Of a stretch of DNA of 64,000 nt, positions 1-12,247 are shown piece by piece (the first letter of the stretch is position 1; every line of letters begins with the position of its first letter). Position numbers and translations under genes: made by a program. Under the pieces are notes generated by a model. It saw only the letters and a program-made list of their open reading frames with translations, searched no databases and was not told the origin of the DNA. This stretch comes from Nocardioides sp. HDW12B. Lineage in GTDB: Bacteria > Actinomycetota > Actinomycetes > Propionibacteriales > Nocardioidaceae. The stretch spans positions 1,736,001 to 1,800,000 of the forward strand of contig NZ_CP049867.1 of the NCBI RefSeq assembly GCF_011299595.1. Reading direction: 5' to 3'.

Positions 1-590
1 CCGGAGTCGTCGGCCTTCGCGACCTCCTTGGTCTTCGGCGGCAGCCCGGACTGGTCGGCGCCGCGGGTGCCGACCGCCCACGGCGGCAGCATCCCGCGCG
101 CCTCGGGGTCGACCGAGAAGATCCGGTTGGCCAGGCGTACGCCGCCCACGCCGTCGATCTGGGAGTGGTGGACCTTCATGTACATCGACCACTGGCGCTC
201 GGCGACGCCCTCGATGACGTGGCACTCCCACAGCGGGTAGGTCCGGTCAAGACGCGCGGAGTGCAGGCGGGACACCAGGACGCCGAGCTCGCGCTCGCCG
301 CCGGGGGAGGGCACCGCGGAGTGACGCAGGTGGTAGTCGAGGTCGATGTCCTCGTCGGCGAGCTGCTCCCACCGCGGCAGGCCGACGCCGCGCACCAGCC
401 CGCGCAGCTTGTAGTTGAACGGCGGCTGGAAGGTGGCGTGCTCGCGCCAGCGCGTGACGAGGTCCTCGAGGTAGTCCTCACCGGCGTCGTCGGGCATCGT
501 GAAGGTCGCCAGCACCCCGACGTGCGCGGGGGTCCGCGACGTCTCGGCCAGCAACCAGCCGGCGTCGTTGATCTTGAGAACCTTGGCCAC
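1..590 (-). CDS. Wax ester synthase/diacylglycerol acyltransferase (WS/DGAT), N-terminal part, cut by window edge
   Basis: About 196 N-terminal codons are present; the rest lies beyond position 1. Enzymes of this family join an acyl-CoA to diacylglycerol or a fatty alcohol, making storage triacylglycerol or wax ester at the membrane. The family's catalytic HHxxxDG motif is visible as HHSQIDG at residues 141-147, preceded by the typical PLWE segment at 119-122. The GTG start at 590 was chosen because a strong GGAGGAGG ribosome site lies just upstream in the mRNA and the product begins VAKVLKIND, as family members do. It is transcribed away from the flavin reductase gene at 702. The family is certain; the acceptor substrate cannot be told from this part. 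Confidence 0.9.
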   Translation of the reverse strand, partial: MAKVLKINDAGWLLAETSRTPAHVGVLATFTMPDDAGEDYLEDLVTRWREHATFQPPFNYKLRGLVRGVGLPRWEQLADEDIDLDYHLRHSAVPSPGGERELGVLVSRLHSARLDRTYPLWECHVIEGVAERQWSMYMKVHHSQIDGVGGVRLANRIFSVDPEARGMLPPWAVGTRGADQSGLPPKTKEVAKADDS

Positions 591-701
591 CCGCCCCGCC
601 TCCTCCGGCCCCGGCGGACCGCTCGCGCCAGTGTCCCCGAACCCCGCTCCGCCCGCTCGCCGTTCTCCGAACCCGTCCACCCCGCGGGCATGATGGGAGC
701 C

Positions 702-1247
702 ATGACCATCCACCGGTCCCACCCCTTCGAGCCCGCTCGTGAGGACCGCGACGCCCTGCGCCGGTTCCGGGGCCGGCTCGCCTCCGGCGTCACCCTCTGG
801 ACCGCCGGCTCGGGGCCCGAGCCCGCCGGTGGGGCCTGGGCCGGGCTGACGGTGTCGTCGATGATGGTGGCGGCGGGCGAGCCCGCGCGCGTGCTGGCGC
901 TGCTCGACCCCGACAGCGACGTGGTCGGGGTGCTGCGGGACACCGGCGTCGCGACGGTCCAGGTGCTGGCCTGGTCGCACCGCCAGCTGGCCGAGATGTT
1001 CGCCGGCACCGCTCCCGCCCCCGGCGGGGCGTTCACCCACGCCGGGTTCGAGCAGACGCCGTGGGGGCCTGGCCTCGTCGACGCACCGGCCCGGCTCGGC
1101 GTACGCCTGGAGTCGGAGCGGGAGGTGGGTTGGTCGGTCGAGGTGACCTGCGTGGTCGAGCACGCCGAGGTCTCCGACGCCGACCTCGGCGACGAGCCTC
1201 TGGTCCACCAGCGCGGCCGCTGGTGGCGGATCGGCACCGGCGCCTGA
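702..1247 (+). CDS. Flavin reductase-like, FMN-binding split-barrel protein
   Basis: The 181-residue product resembles the flavin reductase domain (DIM6/NTAB type): an N-terminal region ending in FRGRLASGVTLWTA, then a segment like the FMN-binding AGLTVSSM motif (about residues 47-54), then the EPARVLALLD strand. Such proteins reduce FMN with NAD(P)H for a partner monooxygenase or bind flavin themselves. No partner monooxygenase lies next to it. Three in-frame ATGs occur at 690, 693 and 702. I chose 702 because CATGAT at 689-694 would then be a -10 box seven bases upstream, the leaderless layout common in this window. Exact substrate and role are unknown. Confidence 0.8.
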   Translation: MTIHRSHPFEPAREDRDALRRFRGRLASGVTLWTAGSGPEPAGGAWAGLTVSSMMVAAGEPARVLALLDPDSDVVGVLRDTGVATVQVLAWSHRQLAEMFAGTAPAPGGAFTHAGFEQTPWGPGLVDAPARLGVRLESEREVGWSVEVTCVVEHAEVSDADLGDEPLVHQRGRWWRIGTGA

Positions 1248-1288
1248 AACCGGTTGCCGTCGCGGCGGCGCCCGGTGAGGATCGCGGC

Positions 1289-2284
1289 ATGCCCGTCGAT
1301 CTGTGGACCTCGCCCGCCTTCGTCGACGAGGCTCGCGCGTGGACCGCCGCCCACCTGGGCGAGGGCTCGCTGACGGGGGAGTGGGAGCAGCCGCACGCCC
1401 GTGCGTGGTCCAGCGCGATCCGGTTCGGCACGACCCGGGGGAGCGTGTGGTTCAAGGTCAACGGCCCGGGCACCCGGCACGAGTCCCGCCTGACACGGCT
1501 GATGAGCGAGCTCGTGCCCGACCTGGTGCCGGAGCTGCTGGCCGCCGACGACGCCCGCGGCTGGACGCTGATGCGCGACGCCGGGCCGACGCTGCGCTCG
1601 GTCCGGCCGCCGGAGGAGCTGTGGGGACGCTGGGAGCTGCTGCTCCCGCGGTACGCCGAGGCGCAGCGGGTCCTGAGCGGCCACGAGCACGACGTGCTGG
1701 CGGCCCGCGTCCCGGACCAGCGGCCGTCCCTCCTGCCCGGTCACCTCGCCGACACCACGGCTCGGCTGGCCGGCACACCCGTCGAGGACGGAGGGCTGTC
1801 CGTCGAGGAGACCCACCGGCTCGAGGCCGTCGCCGCCGACCACGCCGACTGGTGCGCGGAGCTCGCCGCCTCGGGGGTGGTGCCGTCGGTCAACCACGAC
1901 GACCTGCACTCTTCGAACGTGTGCCTCCCGTCCGGCGGCGACGTCGACGCCGCGCGGGTCATCGACTGGGGTGACGCAGTCTGGTCGCACCCCTTCGCGA
2001 CCCTGCTCGCCACGCTCAACTCGATCGCATGGCACGCCGGCACCGAGGTCACCGACCCCCGCGTCCGGCGAGTGCGCGACGCCTACCTCGAGGTGTACGC
2101 CGACCACGGCTCGGCCACCGAGAGGGAGCGCTGGGTCCGGCTGGCCCGACGGACCGGCTGCGTCACGAAGGCGCTCTCCTACGTGCGCGCGTTCGAGGGC
2201 GAGCCGCGGTCGGCCGAGGCCGCGGAGGACTGGCCGGTCCGCGCGTGGCTGCTGGAGACGCTCGACCCGGCCGTGGCGGGCTGA
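1289..2284 (+). CDS. Aminoglycoside phosphotransferase/choline kinase-family kinase
   Basis: The 331-residue protein has the protein-kinase-like APH fold: a candidate ATP-binding lysine in FKVN (residue 57), a catalytic loop HDDLHSSN at 203-210 (the HxDxxxxN pattern) and a metal-binding DWGDA at 226-230. The family phosphorylates small molecules such as aminoglycosides, choline, homoserine or sugars. Sequence alone does not pick the substrate, and chromosomal actinobacterial members are usually not resistance enzymes. The ATG at 1289 has GGTGAGG eight bases upstream. Its 3' end overlaps the end of the convergent HEAT-repeat gene by about 106 bp. Confidence 0.85.
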   Translation: MPVDLWTSPAFVDEARAWTAAHLGEGSLTGEWEQPHARAWSSAIRFGTTRGSVWFKVNGPGTRHESRLTRLMSELVPDLVPELLAADDARGWTLMRDAGPTLRSVRPPEELWGRWELLLPRYAEAQRVLSGHEHDVLAARVPDQRPSLLPGHLADTTARLAGTPVEDGGLSVEETHRLEAVAADHADWCAELAASGVVPSVNHDDLHSSNVCLPSGGDVDAARVIDWGDAVWSHPFATLLATLNSIAWHAGTEVTDPRVRRVRDAYLEVYADHGSATERERWVRLARRTGCVTKALSYVRAFEGEPRSAEAAEDWPVRAWLLETLDPAVAG

Positions 2285-2721
2285 CGGTCCGCCGCCTCGA
2301 TCCGGGCCAGGGCGCGGCCGGCGGCGGCGCGGACACGGGCGACCGGGTCGTCCTGCCGGTCGGCGACCCGCTGGAGGTCGTGGTCGAGGCGGCGACGGGC
2401 CACCACCCGCAGGGCGCCCTCACGGACCCGCCACTGCTGGTGGTCGAGAGCCGCCAGCACGGGACCCACCGCGTCGGGGTGCCAGGCGTGGAGGAGGCCG
2501 CGGGCACCCCAGACCTGCCACCACCAGGCATGGTCGCCGCCCGGGTCGGCGAGCAGGGCGACGCCGTGCCGGCCGCCGAGGACGAGCGCTCCCTCGCGGG
2601 GCACGCCGTGCGGACCGGACCCGCGGAGCAGCTCGGTGCACCAGCCCACGACCGCGGCCTCGCCGTGCTCGCGGACCGCCGCGTGGACGCGGGACCGCGG
2701 CGGGTCGGAGACCGGGACCAC
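2179..2721 (-). CDS. HEAT-repeat-like small protein
   Basis: This is a 180-residue protein with helical repeats of HEAT type. Paired segments rich in Val, Ala and Arg (PDAVGPVLAALDHQQWRVREGALRVV, given here as the span of roughly residues 81-106, and the following VARVRAAAGRALARI) carry the usual D-x-x-x-x-V-R pattern. HEAT proteins are protein-binding scaffolds; no catalytic residue is seen. Its GTG start is only 10 nt downstream of the FkbM gene stop, so the two are probably cotranscribed. The last ~37 codons lie antisense to the end of the kinase gene; that tail is Ser/Ala-rich and may be disordered. Function is unknown. Confidence 0.65.
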   Translation of the reverse strand: MVPVSDPPRSRVHAAVREHGEAAVVGWCTELLRGSGPHGVPREGALVLGGRHGVALLADPGGDHAWWWQVWGARGLLHAWHPDAVGPVLAALDHQQWRVREGALRVVARRRLDHDLQRVADRQDDPVARVRAAAGRALARIEAADRQPATAGSSVSSSHARTGQSSAASADRGSPSNART

Positions 2722-2731
2722 CGCTGGCGCC

Positions 2732-3781
2732 TCAGTCGCCCGCCGCGGGAGCGCGGACCATCATCGCGTCGAACTCGATGATCCTCATCGTCCTGCCGTC
2801 GCGGACGACCGGGAAGATGCCGGTGAGCCCGAACCCCGCCCGCTCGTAGGTCGCGAGCTGCTCGGTCACGTGCGGCATGCTCTCGTAGAGCGGCACCAGC
2901 GAGACCTCGGACTGCATGGCCAGCACCTCGTCGATGCGGTCCCCGGCGCCGGCGAAGGCCTGGAGGTCGAACCCCTGCGTGTCGAGCTTGAGGTAGATCC
3001 GGGGATCCTCGACGCCCGCCAGCACCTCGTCCAGGAGGCCGTCGAGGCGCCGTACCGGGACCGCGAGCGTGGTCGTGGTGTCGATGCGCGGGTTCCACTC
3101 CCGGCCGAAGTCGGACGCCGGCAGCAGCGAGCTGAGTCGTCCCTGGCCCTTGCCGACGTGGATGTCCAGCGTGGTCTCCTCGGCGCCCAGCGCGCAGCGG
3201 TGCACCTGCCAGTCGGGATCGTCCGCGGTCCGCTCCTCCAGCACCTCGGCGCTCGCCGGCACCGGCTCGAAGGAGACGATGCGTCCGGCGTAACCCGCGG
3301 CGCGCAGCGCACGACCGTACTGACCGCGGTTGGCGCCCACGTCGAGCACGACGTTGATGCCGAGCCGGCGCAGGACGATGCCGACGTGCTGCTCGCCGAG
3401 GTGACGCAGCAGCTGGAGCTCGTGGACGAGGGGGTGGCGGCGCACCTCCTGCGGGTCGACGAGCAGCCCGGTCCGCAGCGAGTCCGGCCCGAGCGGGCGG
3501 AGCACCCGGCCAGCGCCGCGTCGGCGTACCAGCCAGGTGTCCTCGTCGACCTGCTCCACGACCAGCCGCCGGCCCCGGGGCGCGGGTCCTCGGAGCAGCC
3601 AGCCTCCCGACCCGAGCGGGGTGACGTCCGGGGGGCCTGCGCCGCTGCGGAGGAGGAGGTCGTCGCCGAGCGGTGTCCCACCGCCGCGGCGCCGGTCACG
3701 GACCGCGCGCAGCCGTGCCAGGCTGGGAGGCAGCCGACGACGTCCTGCAGCCCCCGCCACCTGGATCGTTCGCATGTTCAT
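2732..3781 (-). CDS. FkbM-family SAM-dependent methyltransferase
   Basis: The C-terminal two thirds hold a FkbM methyltransferase domain: the SAM-binding motif VLDVGANRGQYGRALR, the acidic end of strand 2 in IVSFEPVPAS, and the conserved YLKLDTQGFD motif, ending in a strand typical of the fold. FkbM enzymes O-methylate sugars, polyketides or lipids. No biosynthetic cluster surrounds it, so the acceptor is unknown. The N-terminal ~110 residues are Arg-rich and not recognisable. Start codon choice (3781, product MNMRTIQVAG) is uncertain; 3775 is an alternative and neither has a good ribosome site. It is followed at 10 nt by the HEAT-repeat gene. Confidence 0.8.
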   Translation of the reverse strand: MNMRTIQVAGAAGRRRLPPSLARLRAVRDRRRGGGTPLGDDLLLRSGAGPPDVTPLGSGGWLLRGPAPRGRRLVVEQVDEDTWLVRRRGAGRVLRPLGPDSLRTGLLVDPQEVRRHPLVHELQLLRHLGEQHVGIVLRRLGINVVLDVGANRGQYGRALRAAGYAGRIVSFEPVPASAEVLEERTADDPDWQVHRCALGAEETTLDIHVGKGQGRLSSLLPASDFGREWNPRIDTTTTLAVPVRRLDGLLDEVLAGVEDPRIYLKLDTQGFDLQAFAGAGDRIDEVLAMQSEVSLVPLYESMPHVTEQLATYERAGFGLTGIFPVVRDGRTMRIIEFDAMMVRAPAAGD

Positions 3782-3965
3782 GGATAGCACGCGCGGAGGC
3801 TGCCGCACCCTGTTGTCAACGGCGTCCGTGAGCGGTTCTGCCGAGGGGTGACCAGCGGCTGCCACCACCGGCCCTGCCGTGCTGGACCGGCCCGTCACCG
3901 CCTCTAGACCAGCGGCCCGGCCGGGGTGGCGCCGGGACTAACCTGCAGAGCAGGAGGGAAGCCCC

Positions 3966-4154
3966 ATGCCTCTGTTCCACCTGCGTCACACCTGGGTCCT
4001 CGTCAGCGCACCCGGTGGCAACCCGCGGCGTCGATGCGCCAGGTGCGGCAAGACGCAGACCTGGGTCGACCAGAGTGCGGTCAACGAGGCCAAGGGACGC
4101 TACGGCAGCGACGGCCGCGAGGGTTTCGGCGGCCCGGGCGCGATGGTCGGCTGA
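3966..4154 (+). CDS. Small hypothetical protein with one CxxC knuckle
   Basis: The 62-residue product starts MPLFHLRHTW and contains CARCGK near residue 24, a single zinc-knuckle-like CxxC, then a Gly-rich end. A strong ribosome site (AGGAGGG, 3952-3958) sits eight bases before the ATG, and a TAACCT -10-like box lies at 3939-3944, which argues for a real gene despite its size. With only two cysteines it could bind metal only with other ligands (the nearby His residues) or as a dimer. I do not recognise the family. It stands alone between divergent or convergent neighbours. Confidence 0.65.
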   Translation: MPLFHLRHTWVLVSAPGGNPRRRCARCGKTQTWVDQSAVNEAKGRYGSDGREGFGGPGAMVG

Positions 4155-4181
4155 GCCGACCGCCTCCGCGCAGTCGCTTGC

Positions 4182-4838
4182 CTACCAACCGCGCTCGCGC
4201 CACTCCGGGATCTTGGGCCGCTCGGCGCCGAGGACCGAGTCGTCGCCGTGGCCGGGGTAGAACCAGGTCTCGTCGGGGAGCCGGTCGAACAGCTTGGTCG
4301 TGACGTCGTGCAGCAGCGAGTCGAAGTTCTCCTTGCTACCGAAGGTGTTGCCGACCCCGCCCGGGAACAGGCAGTCGCCGGTGAACAGGTGCGGGGTGCC
4401 GTCGGGGTCGTCGTAGAGCAGCGCGATCGAGCCGGGGGTGTGGCCGACCAGGTGGATCGCGGTGAGGGTGCAGTCGCCGACGGTGATGGTGTCGCCGTCC
4501 TCGACGAGGACGTCGGTCGGCACCGGGATCCCCTCGGCGTCGTGCGCCCCGGCGTACGTCGTCGCGCCGGTCGCCTCGACGACGTCGGCCAGCGCGCCCC
4601 AGTGGTCGCCGTGCTGGTGGGTGGTGACGACCTTCGCGAGCCCGCCGCGGCCGACGAGGGAGAGGATGCGCTCGGGCTCGGCGGCGGCGTCGACCAGCAC
4701 CTGCTCGTCGGTCCGGCGGCAGCGCAGCAGGTAGGTGTTGTTGCCGAAGTCGCCGACCACCATCTTCGTGATCATCAGCCGTGACAGCTCACGGACGTCG
4801 GCGGGACCGCCTTCGGTGACCTTGCCGGTGTAGCTCAT
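4182..4838 (-). CDS. MBL-fold metallo-hydrolase (glyoxalase II-like)
   Basis: The 218-residue protein has the metallo-beta-lactamase fold with the HxHxDH motif as HQHGDH at residues 74-79, a later metal-ligand His in HLVGHTPGS, the bridging Asp in FTGDCLFPGG and a final His in YPGHGDD. This pattern fits hydroxyacylglutathione hydrolase-like thioesterases that bind two metal ions. Actinobacteria lack glutathione, so the real substrate may be another thioester or lactone. The ATG at 4838 (product MSYTGKV) has a GGAGG site upstream in the mRNA. It is divergent from uvrA with about 250 bp between. Confidence 0.88.
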   Translation of the reverse strand: MSYTGKVTEGGPADVRELSRLMITKMVVGDFGNNTYLLRCRRTDEQVLVDAAAEPERILSLVGRGGLAKVVTTHQHGDHWGALADVVEATGATTYAGAHDAEGIPVPTDVLVEDGDTITVGDCTLTAIHLVGHTPGSIALLYDDPDGTPHLFTGDCLFPGGVGNTFGSKENFDSLLHDVTTKLFDRLPDETWFYPGHGDDSVLGAERPKIPEWRERGW

Positions 4839-5026
4839 GGGTGGGTTCGCCTCCACTTCCCGCCGCTGCCGCGACGCTCGGACCGGTGTCCCGCCCGAGC
4901 ATGTCAGGACGACGAGGCACCTGCCCACCGCCCTGCCCACCACCCTGCGGACCGGCGGGTGCCCGGGTTGCCCGGGACACGTACTGTTTCGTGGGGCGTG
5001 CACCCCGACCTGTCGGTCCCCGGCGC

Positions 5027-5048
5027 TAGCATGACGAACATGTGTTCG
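5027..5048 (+). promoter_or_regulatory. uvrA promoter with perfect LexA (SOS) box
   Basis: CGAACATGTGTTCG at 5035-5048 matches the Gram-positive/actinobacterial SOS-box consensus CGAACNNNNGTTCG at every position and is palindromic at its arms. A TAGCAT -10 box lies at 5027-5032, so the expected transcription start (about 5039) falls inside the box, where bound LexA would block the promoter. It lies 42 bp before the uvrA start. It also shows that the GTG at 5042, inside the box, is not the likely translation start. Confidence 0.85.
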
Positions 5049-5089
5049 AAGCCGGACCGTGCTCCCACCTGCCGACCCCGAGGACCTTC

Positions 5090-8125
<3,036 letters not shown>

Positions 8126-8158
8126 CCGGCGCGACCGTCCGGGTTCAGGGGACCTGAT

Positions 8159-8164
8159 TACGCT
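8159..8164 (+). promoter_or_regulatory. -10 box for leaderless Rieske lipoprotein gene
   Basis: TACGCT matches the actinobacterial TANNNT -10 and lies six bases before the ATG at 8171. No ribosome site precedes that ATG, so the transcript probably begins at the start codon. Confidence 0.5.
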
Positions 8165-8170
8165 GGCGCC

Positions 8171-8638
8171 ATGGCCGACCTCGTCCCCCTCCGTGACCTG
8201 CCGCTCGATCGGCGCCGCCTCATCGGGTGCGCCGCGCTCTTCGGGGTCAGCGGGCCGCTGCTGGCCGCGTGCTCGAGCGGCTCCTCCTCCGAGGACTCCG
8301 AGGACTCCGAGGACGCTGCGGCCAGCACGTCGGCCGGGGCGGCGCTCGTCGCCGCGGCGGACGTCCCGGTCGGCGGCGGCGTGGTCCTCAGCGACCTGAA
8401 CATCGTGGTGACGCAGCCGAAGAAGGGGGAGTTCCGTGCCTTCGACTCCCGGTGCACCCACCAGAACGGCACGCTGAGCGAGCCGCAGGACGGCATCATG
8501 ACGTGCCCGCTGCACGGCAGCCAGTTCTCCGTCGAGGGCGAGAACCTCGTCGGTCCCAACGGCGAGCCCGCCGGCAGCACGCCCGACCTCGACACGGTCG
8601 ACGTCGAGGTGCAGGGCGGCGACGTGGTGCGCGCCTGA
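8171..8638 (+). CDS. Rieske [2Fe-2S] lipoprotein, Tat-type signal
   Basis: The 155-residue protein begins with a twin-arginine-like RRRLIG (residues 14-19), a hydrophobic stretch and a lipobox LAAC (Cys34), so it should be exported folded and anchored outside the membrane. A Ser/Asp/Glu linker (35-48) precedes a Rieske domain with ligand pairs CTH at 95-97 and CPLH at 112-115; this arrangement binds a [2Fe-2S] cluster through two Cys and two His. It lacks the size of a cytochrome bc1 Rieske subunit and resembles small electron-transfer Rieske lipoproteins. The redox partner is not encoded next to it. Confidence 0.9.
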   Translation: MADLVPLRDLPLDRRRLIGCAALFGVSGPLLAACSSGSSSEDSEDSEDAAASTSAGAALVAAADVPVGGGVVLSDLNIVVTQPKKGEFRAFDSRCTHQNGTLSEPQDGIMTCPLHGSQFSVEGENLVGPNGEPAGSTPDLDTVDVEVQGGDVVRA

Positions 8639-8673
8639 CCTCGCCCGACCCCCTCCACGCCGGGCACCGACCC

Positions 8674-8712
8674 CGGCCCTGACCCACGGCCCTGACCCAC
8701 GCCCCTGACGCA
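8674..8712. repeat. 13-bp tandem repeat, about three copies
   Basis: CGGCCCTGACCCA occurs twice in a row (8674-8686, 8687-8699), followed by a two-mismatch third copy (8700-8712), between the Rieske gene and the next gene. No coding or hairpin potential is evident. Confidence 0.7.
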
Positions 8713-8848
8713 CTGGTCTGAACCGGTTCGCGCCGCAGGTGGCCACCCGGGACCGGGCCTTGTCATGGTGGTGGTGAGACAGGTGGTGTCCTTCGGGCGG
8801 GGGACGACCGCTCGACCCGCCCCCGGACGACGCCGGAGAGGGACGGGC

Positions 8849-9304
8849 GTGCGCGAGGTGCTGGTCTTCGCCGAGGCGGAGCTGGACCGGCAGCGGCAGG
8901 AGTGGCTGCTGGAGCGCCTGCACGACCTCCGGCACCGTCCCGTGATCTGTCAGGTCCATCTGCGGCCCCTGCGTCACACGTCCGCGAGCGCCCTGCCCGC
9001 GCAGACCCCGCGGGCGGCCGAGGAGCGCGACGTCGAGCTCGCCCGGGCCCGCCGGCGGCTCGGTGACCTCGTCGAGCTGGTGCGCGGCGCCGGCCACGTC
9101 GCCCACGGCGAGCTCCTCGTCGGGCCACTGGTGCGCGCGCTCGCCCGCGGGATCGCGGAGCGCTCGCCCGAGGAGGTCGTCCTGGTGACCGCCGACCGTC
9201 GCCTGGAGCTCCTGCTGAGGCGTGACCTGGAGCGCCGGCCGCACCACGTCGCCGCCGTCCCCGTGCGCGTCCTGGACGGCTCCTCGGGGCTCCCGCGCGG
9301 CTGA
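8849..9304 (+). CDS. Hypothetical protein, possible Rossmann-like fold
   Basis: I do not recognise this 151-residue product ([17 protein letters not shown]...). It has alternating hydrophobic strands and Arg/Glu/Leu-rich helices, including [24 protein letters not shown] and [12 protein letters not shown], loosely like a nucleotide-binding alpha/beta fold, but no diagnostic motif. The GTG at 8849 was chosen for the GAGAGGGA site upstream. The frame is open further upstream to an ATG at 8765, which would add a low-complexity Arg-rich segment. It lies 79 bp before uvrC, which has its own promoter. Confidence 0.55.
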   Translation: MREVLVFAEAELDRQRQEWLLERLHDLRHRPVICQVHLRPLRHTSASALPAQTPRAAEERDVELARARRRLGDLVELVRGAGHVAHGELLVGPLVRALARGIAERSPEEVVLVTADRRLELLLRRDLERRPHHVAAVPVRVLDGSSGLPRG

Positions 9305-9370
9305 GCCCGGCCGGGACGCGAGGCCGGGGGAGCGCCCGGGTGGCCCCCGGGGACTGTCGCACCCGGACAG

Positions 9371-9376
9371 TAGGGT
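9371..9376 (+). promoter_or_regulatory. -10 box for leaderless uvrC
   Basis: TAGGGT sits seven bases before the GTG at 9384, with no purine-rich ribosome site between them. This matches the leaderless pattern seen throughout the window and fixes the uvrC start. Confidence 0.55.
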
Positions 9377-9383
9377 TGCCGAC

Positions 9384-11354
<1,971 letters not shown>

Positions 11355-11356
11355 CA

Positions 11357-12247
11357 GTGGCGTTCACCTCACCCGGGGGCGACCCGGACAGCCGCGGCGA
11401 GCTCGTGGTCGTGACCGGCATGACCGGCGCGGGCCGGAGCACGGCGGCCAAGGAGCTGGAGGACCTCGGCTACTTCGTCGTCGACAACCTCCCGCCGCGC
11501 CTGGTCCCCGACGTGGTCCGCATGGTCGACGACACCCACGGGGTCGCGCAGTCGATCGCGGTCGTCGTCGACGTCCGCTCGGGCTCGTTCTTCGACTCGC
11601 TGCGCGAGGTCGTGAACGCCGGGGTCGAGGACCGTCGGACGACGCTGCTCTACCTCGAGGCCGACGACGACGTGCTCGTACGCCGCCAGGAGGCGGCCCG
11701 GCGTCCCCACCCCCTGCAGGAGGGCGGCCGGCTCCTCGACGGCCTCCAGCGCGAGCGGGAGGTGGTGGCCGACCTGCGCGGCGACGCCGACCTCGTGATC
11801 GACACCAGCAACCTCAACGTCCACCAGCTCACGGCGCAGATCGCACGCAACTTCGGCACCGAGAAGCGCCTCGCCCTGACCGTCACGGTGGTGAGCTTCG
11901 GCTTCAAGTACGGCATCCCGGTCGACTCCGACTACGTCGCCGACATGCGCTTCCTGCCGAACCCGTTCTGGGTGCCCGAGCTGCGTTCGCACACCGGTCG
12001 GGAGAGCGGGGTCTCGGACTACGTGCTGAGCCAGCCCGGCGCCGGGGCGTTCCTCGAGCACTTCGTGCCGCTGGTCACCGCCGTCGGGGAGGGCTACCTG
12101 CGCGAGGGCAAGCGCTTCATGACGATCGCCGTCGGGTGCACCGGCGGCAAGCACCGCAGCGTCGCCATGTCCGAGGAGCTCGCGGCGCGGCTGCGCGGGC
12201 AGGGCCTCGACGCGCTGGCCGCCCACCGCGACCTGGGTCGCGAGTGA
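11357..12247 (+). CDS. rapZ: RapZ-family RNase adapter/nucleotide-binding protein
   Basis: The 296-residue protein starts at GTG 11357 behind a GGAGGGG site in the end of uvrC. It has the P-loop GMTGAGRS (21-28), where Arg replaces the usual Lys, as is common in actinobacterial members, and the C-terminal domain with VSFGFKYGIP and the conserved GCTGGKHRS motif that senses small metabolites. In E. coli RapZ controls GlcN-6-P synthase mRNA decay; in actinobacteria the role is unproven, but linkage to yvcK and whiA is nearly universal and points to a cell envelope or carbon-flow control function. It overlaps yvcK by 4 nt. Confidence 0.95.
   Translation: MAFTSPGGDPDSRGELVVVTGMTGAGRSTAAKELEDLGYFVVDNLPPRLVPDVVRMVDDTHGVAQSIAVVVDVRSGSFFDSLREVVNAGVEDRRTTLLYLEADDDVLVRRQEAARRPHPLQEGGRLLDGLQREREVVADLRGDADLVIDTSNLNVHQLTAQIARNFGTEKRLALTVTVVSFGFKYGIPVDSDYVADMRFLPNPFWVPELRSHTGRESGVSDYVLSQPGAGAFLEHFVPLVTAVGEGYLREGKRFMTIAVGCTGGKHRSVAMSEELAARLRGQGLDALAAHRDLGRE

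Noticed and set aside
1289-2284. Aminoglycoside resistance enzyme
   Set aside because: The kinase has the APH fold only; no mobile context or resistance neighbours are present, and family members use many substrates.
11417-11440. Arg in place of Lys in the RapZ Walker A as a sign of inactivity
   Set aside because: GMxGAGRS is, as far as I recall, the common form in actinobacterial RapZ proteins, so this is a lineage feature and not decay.
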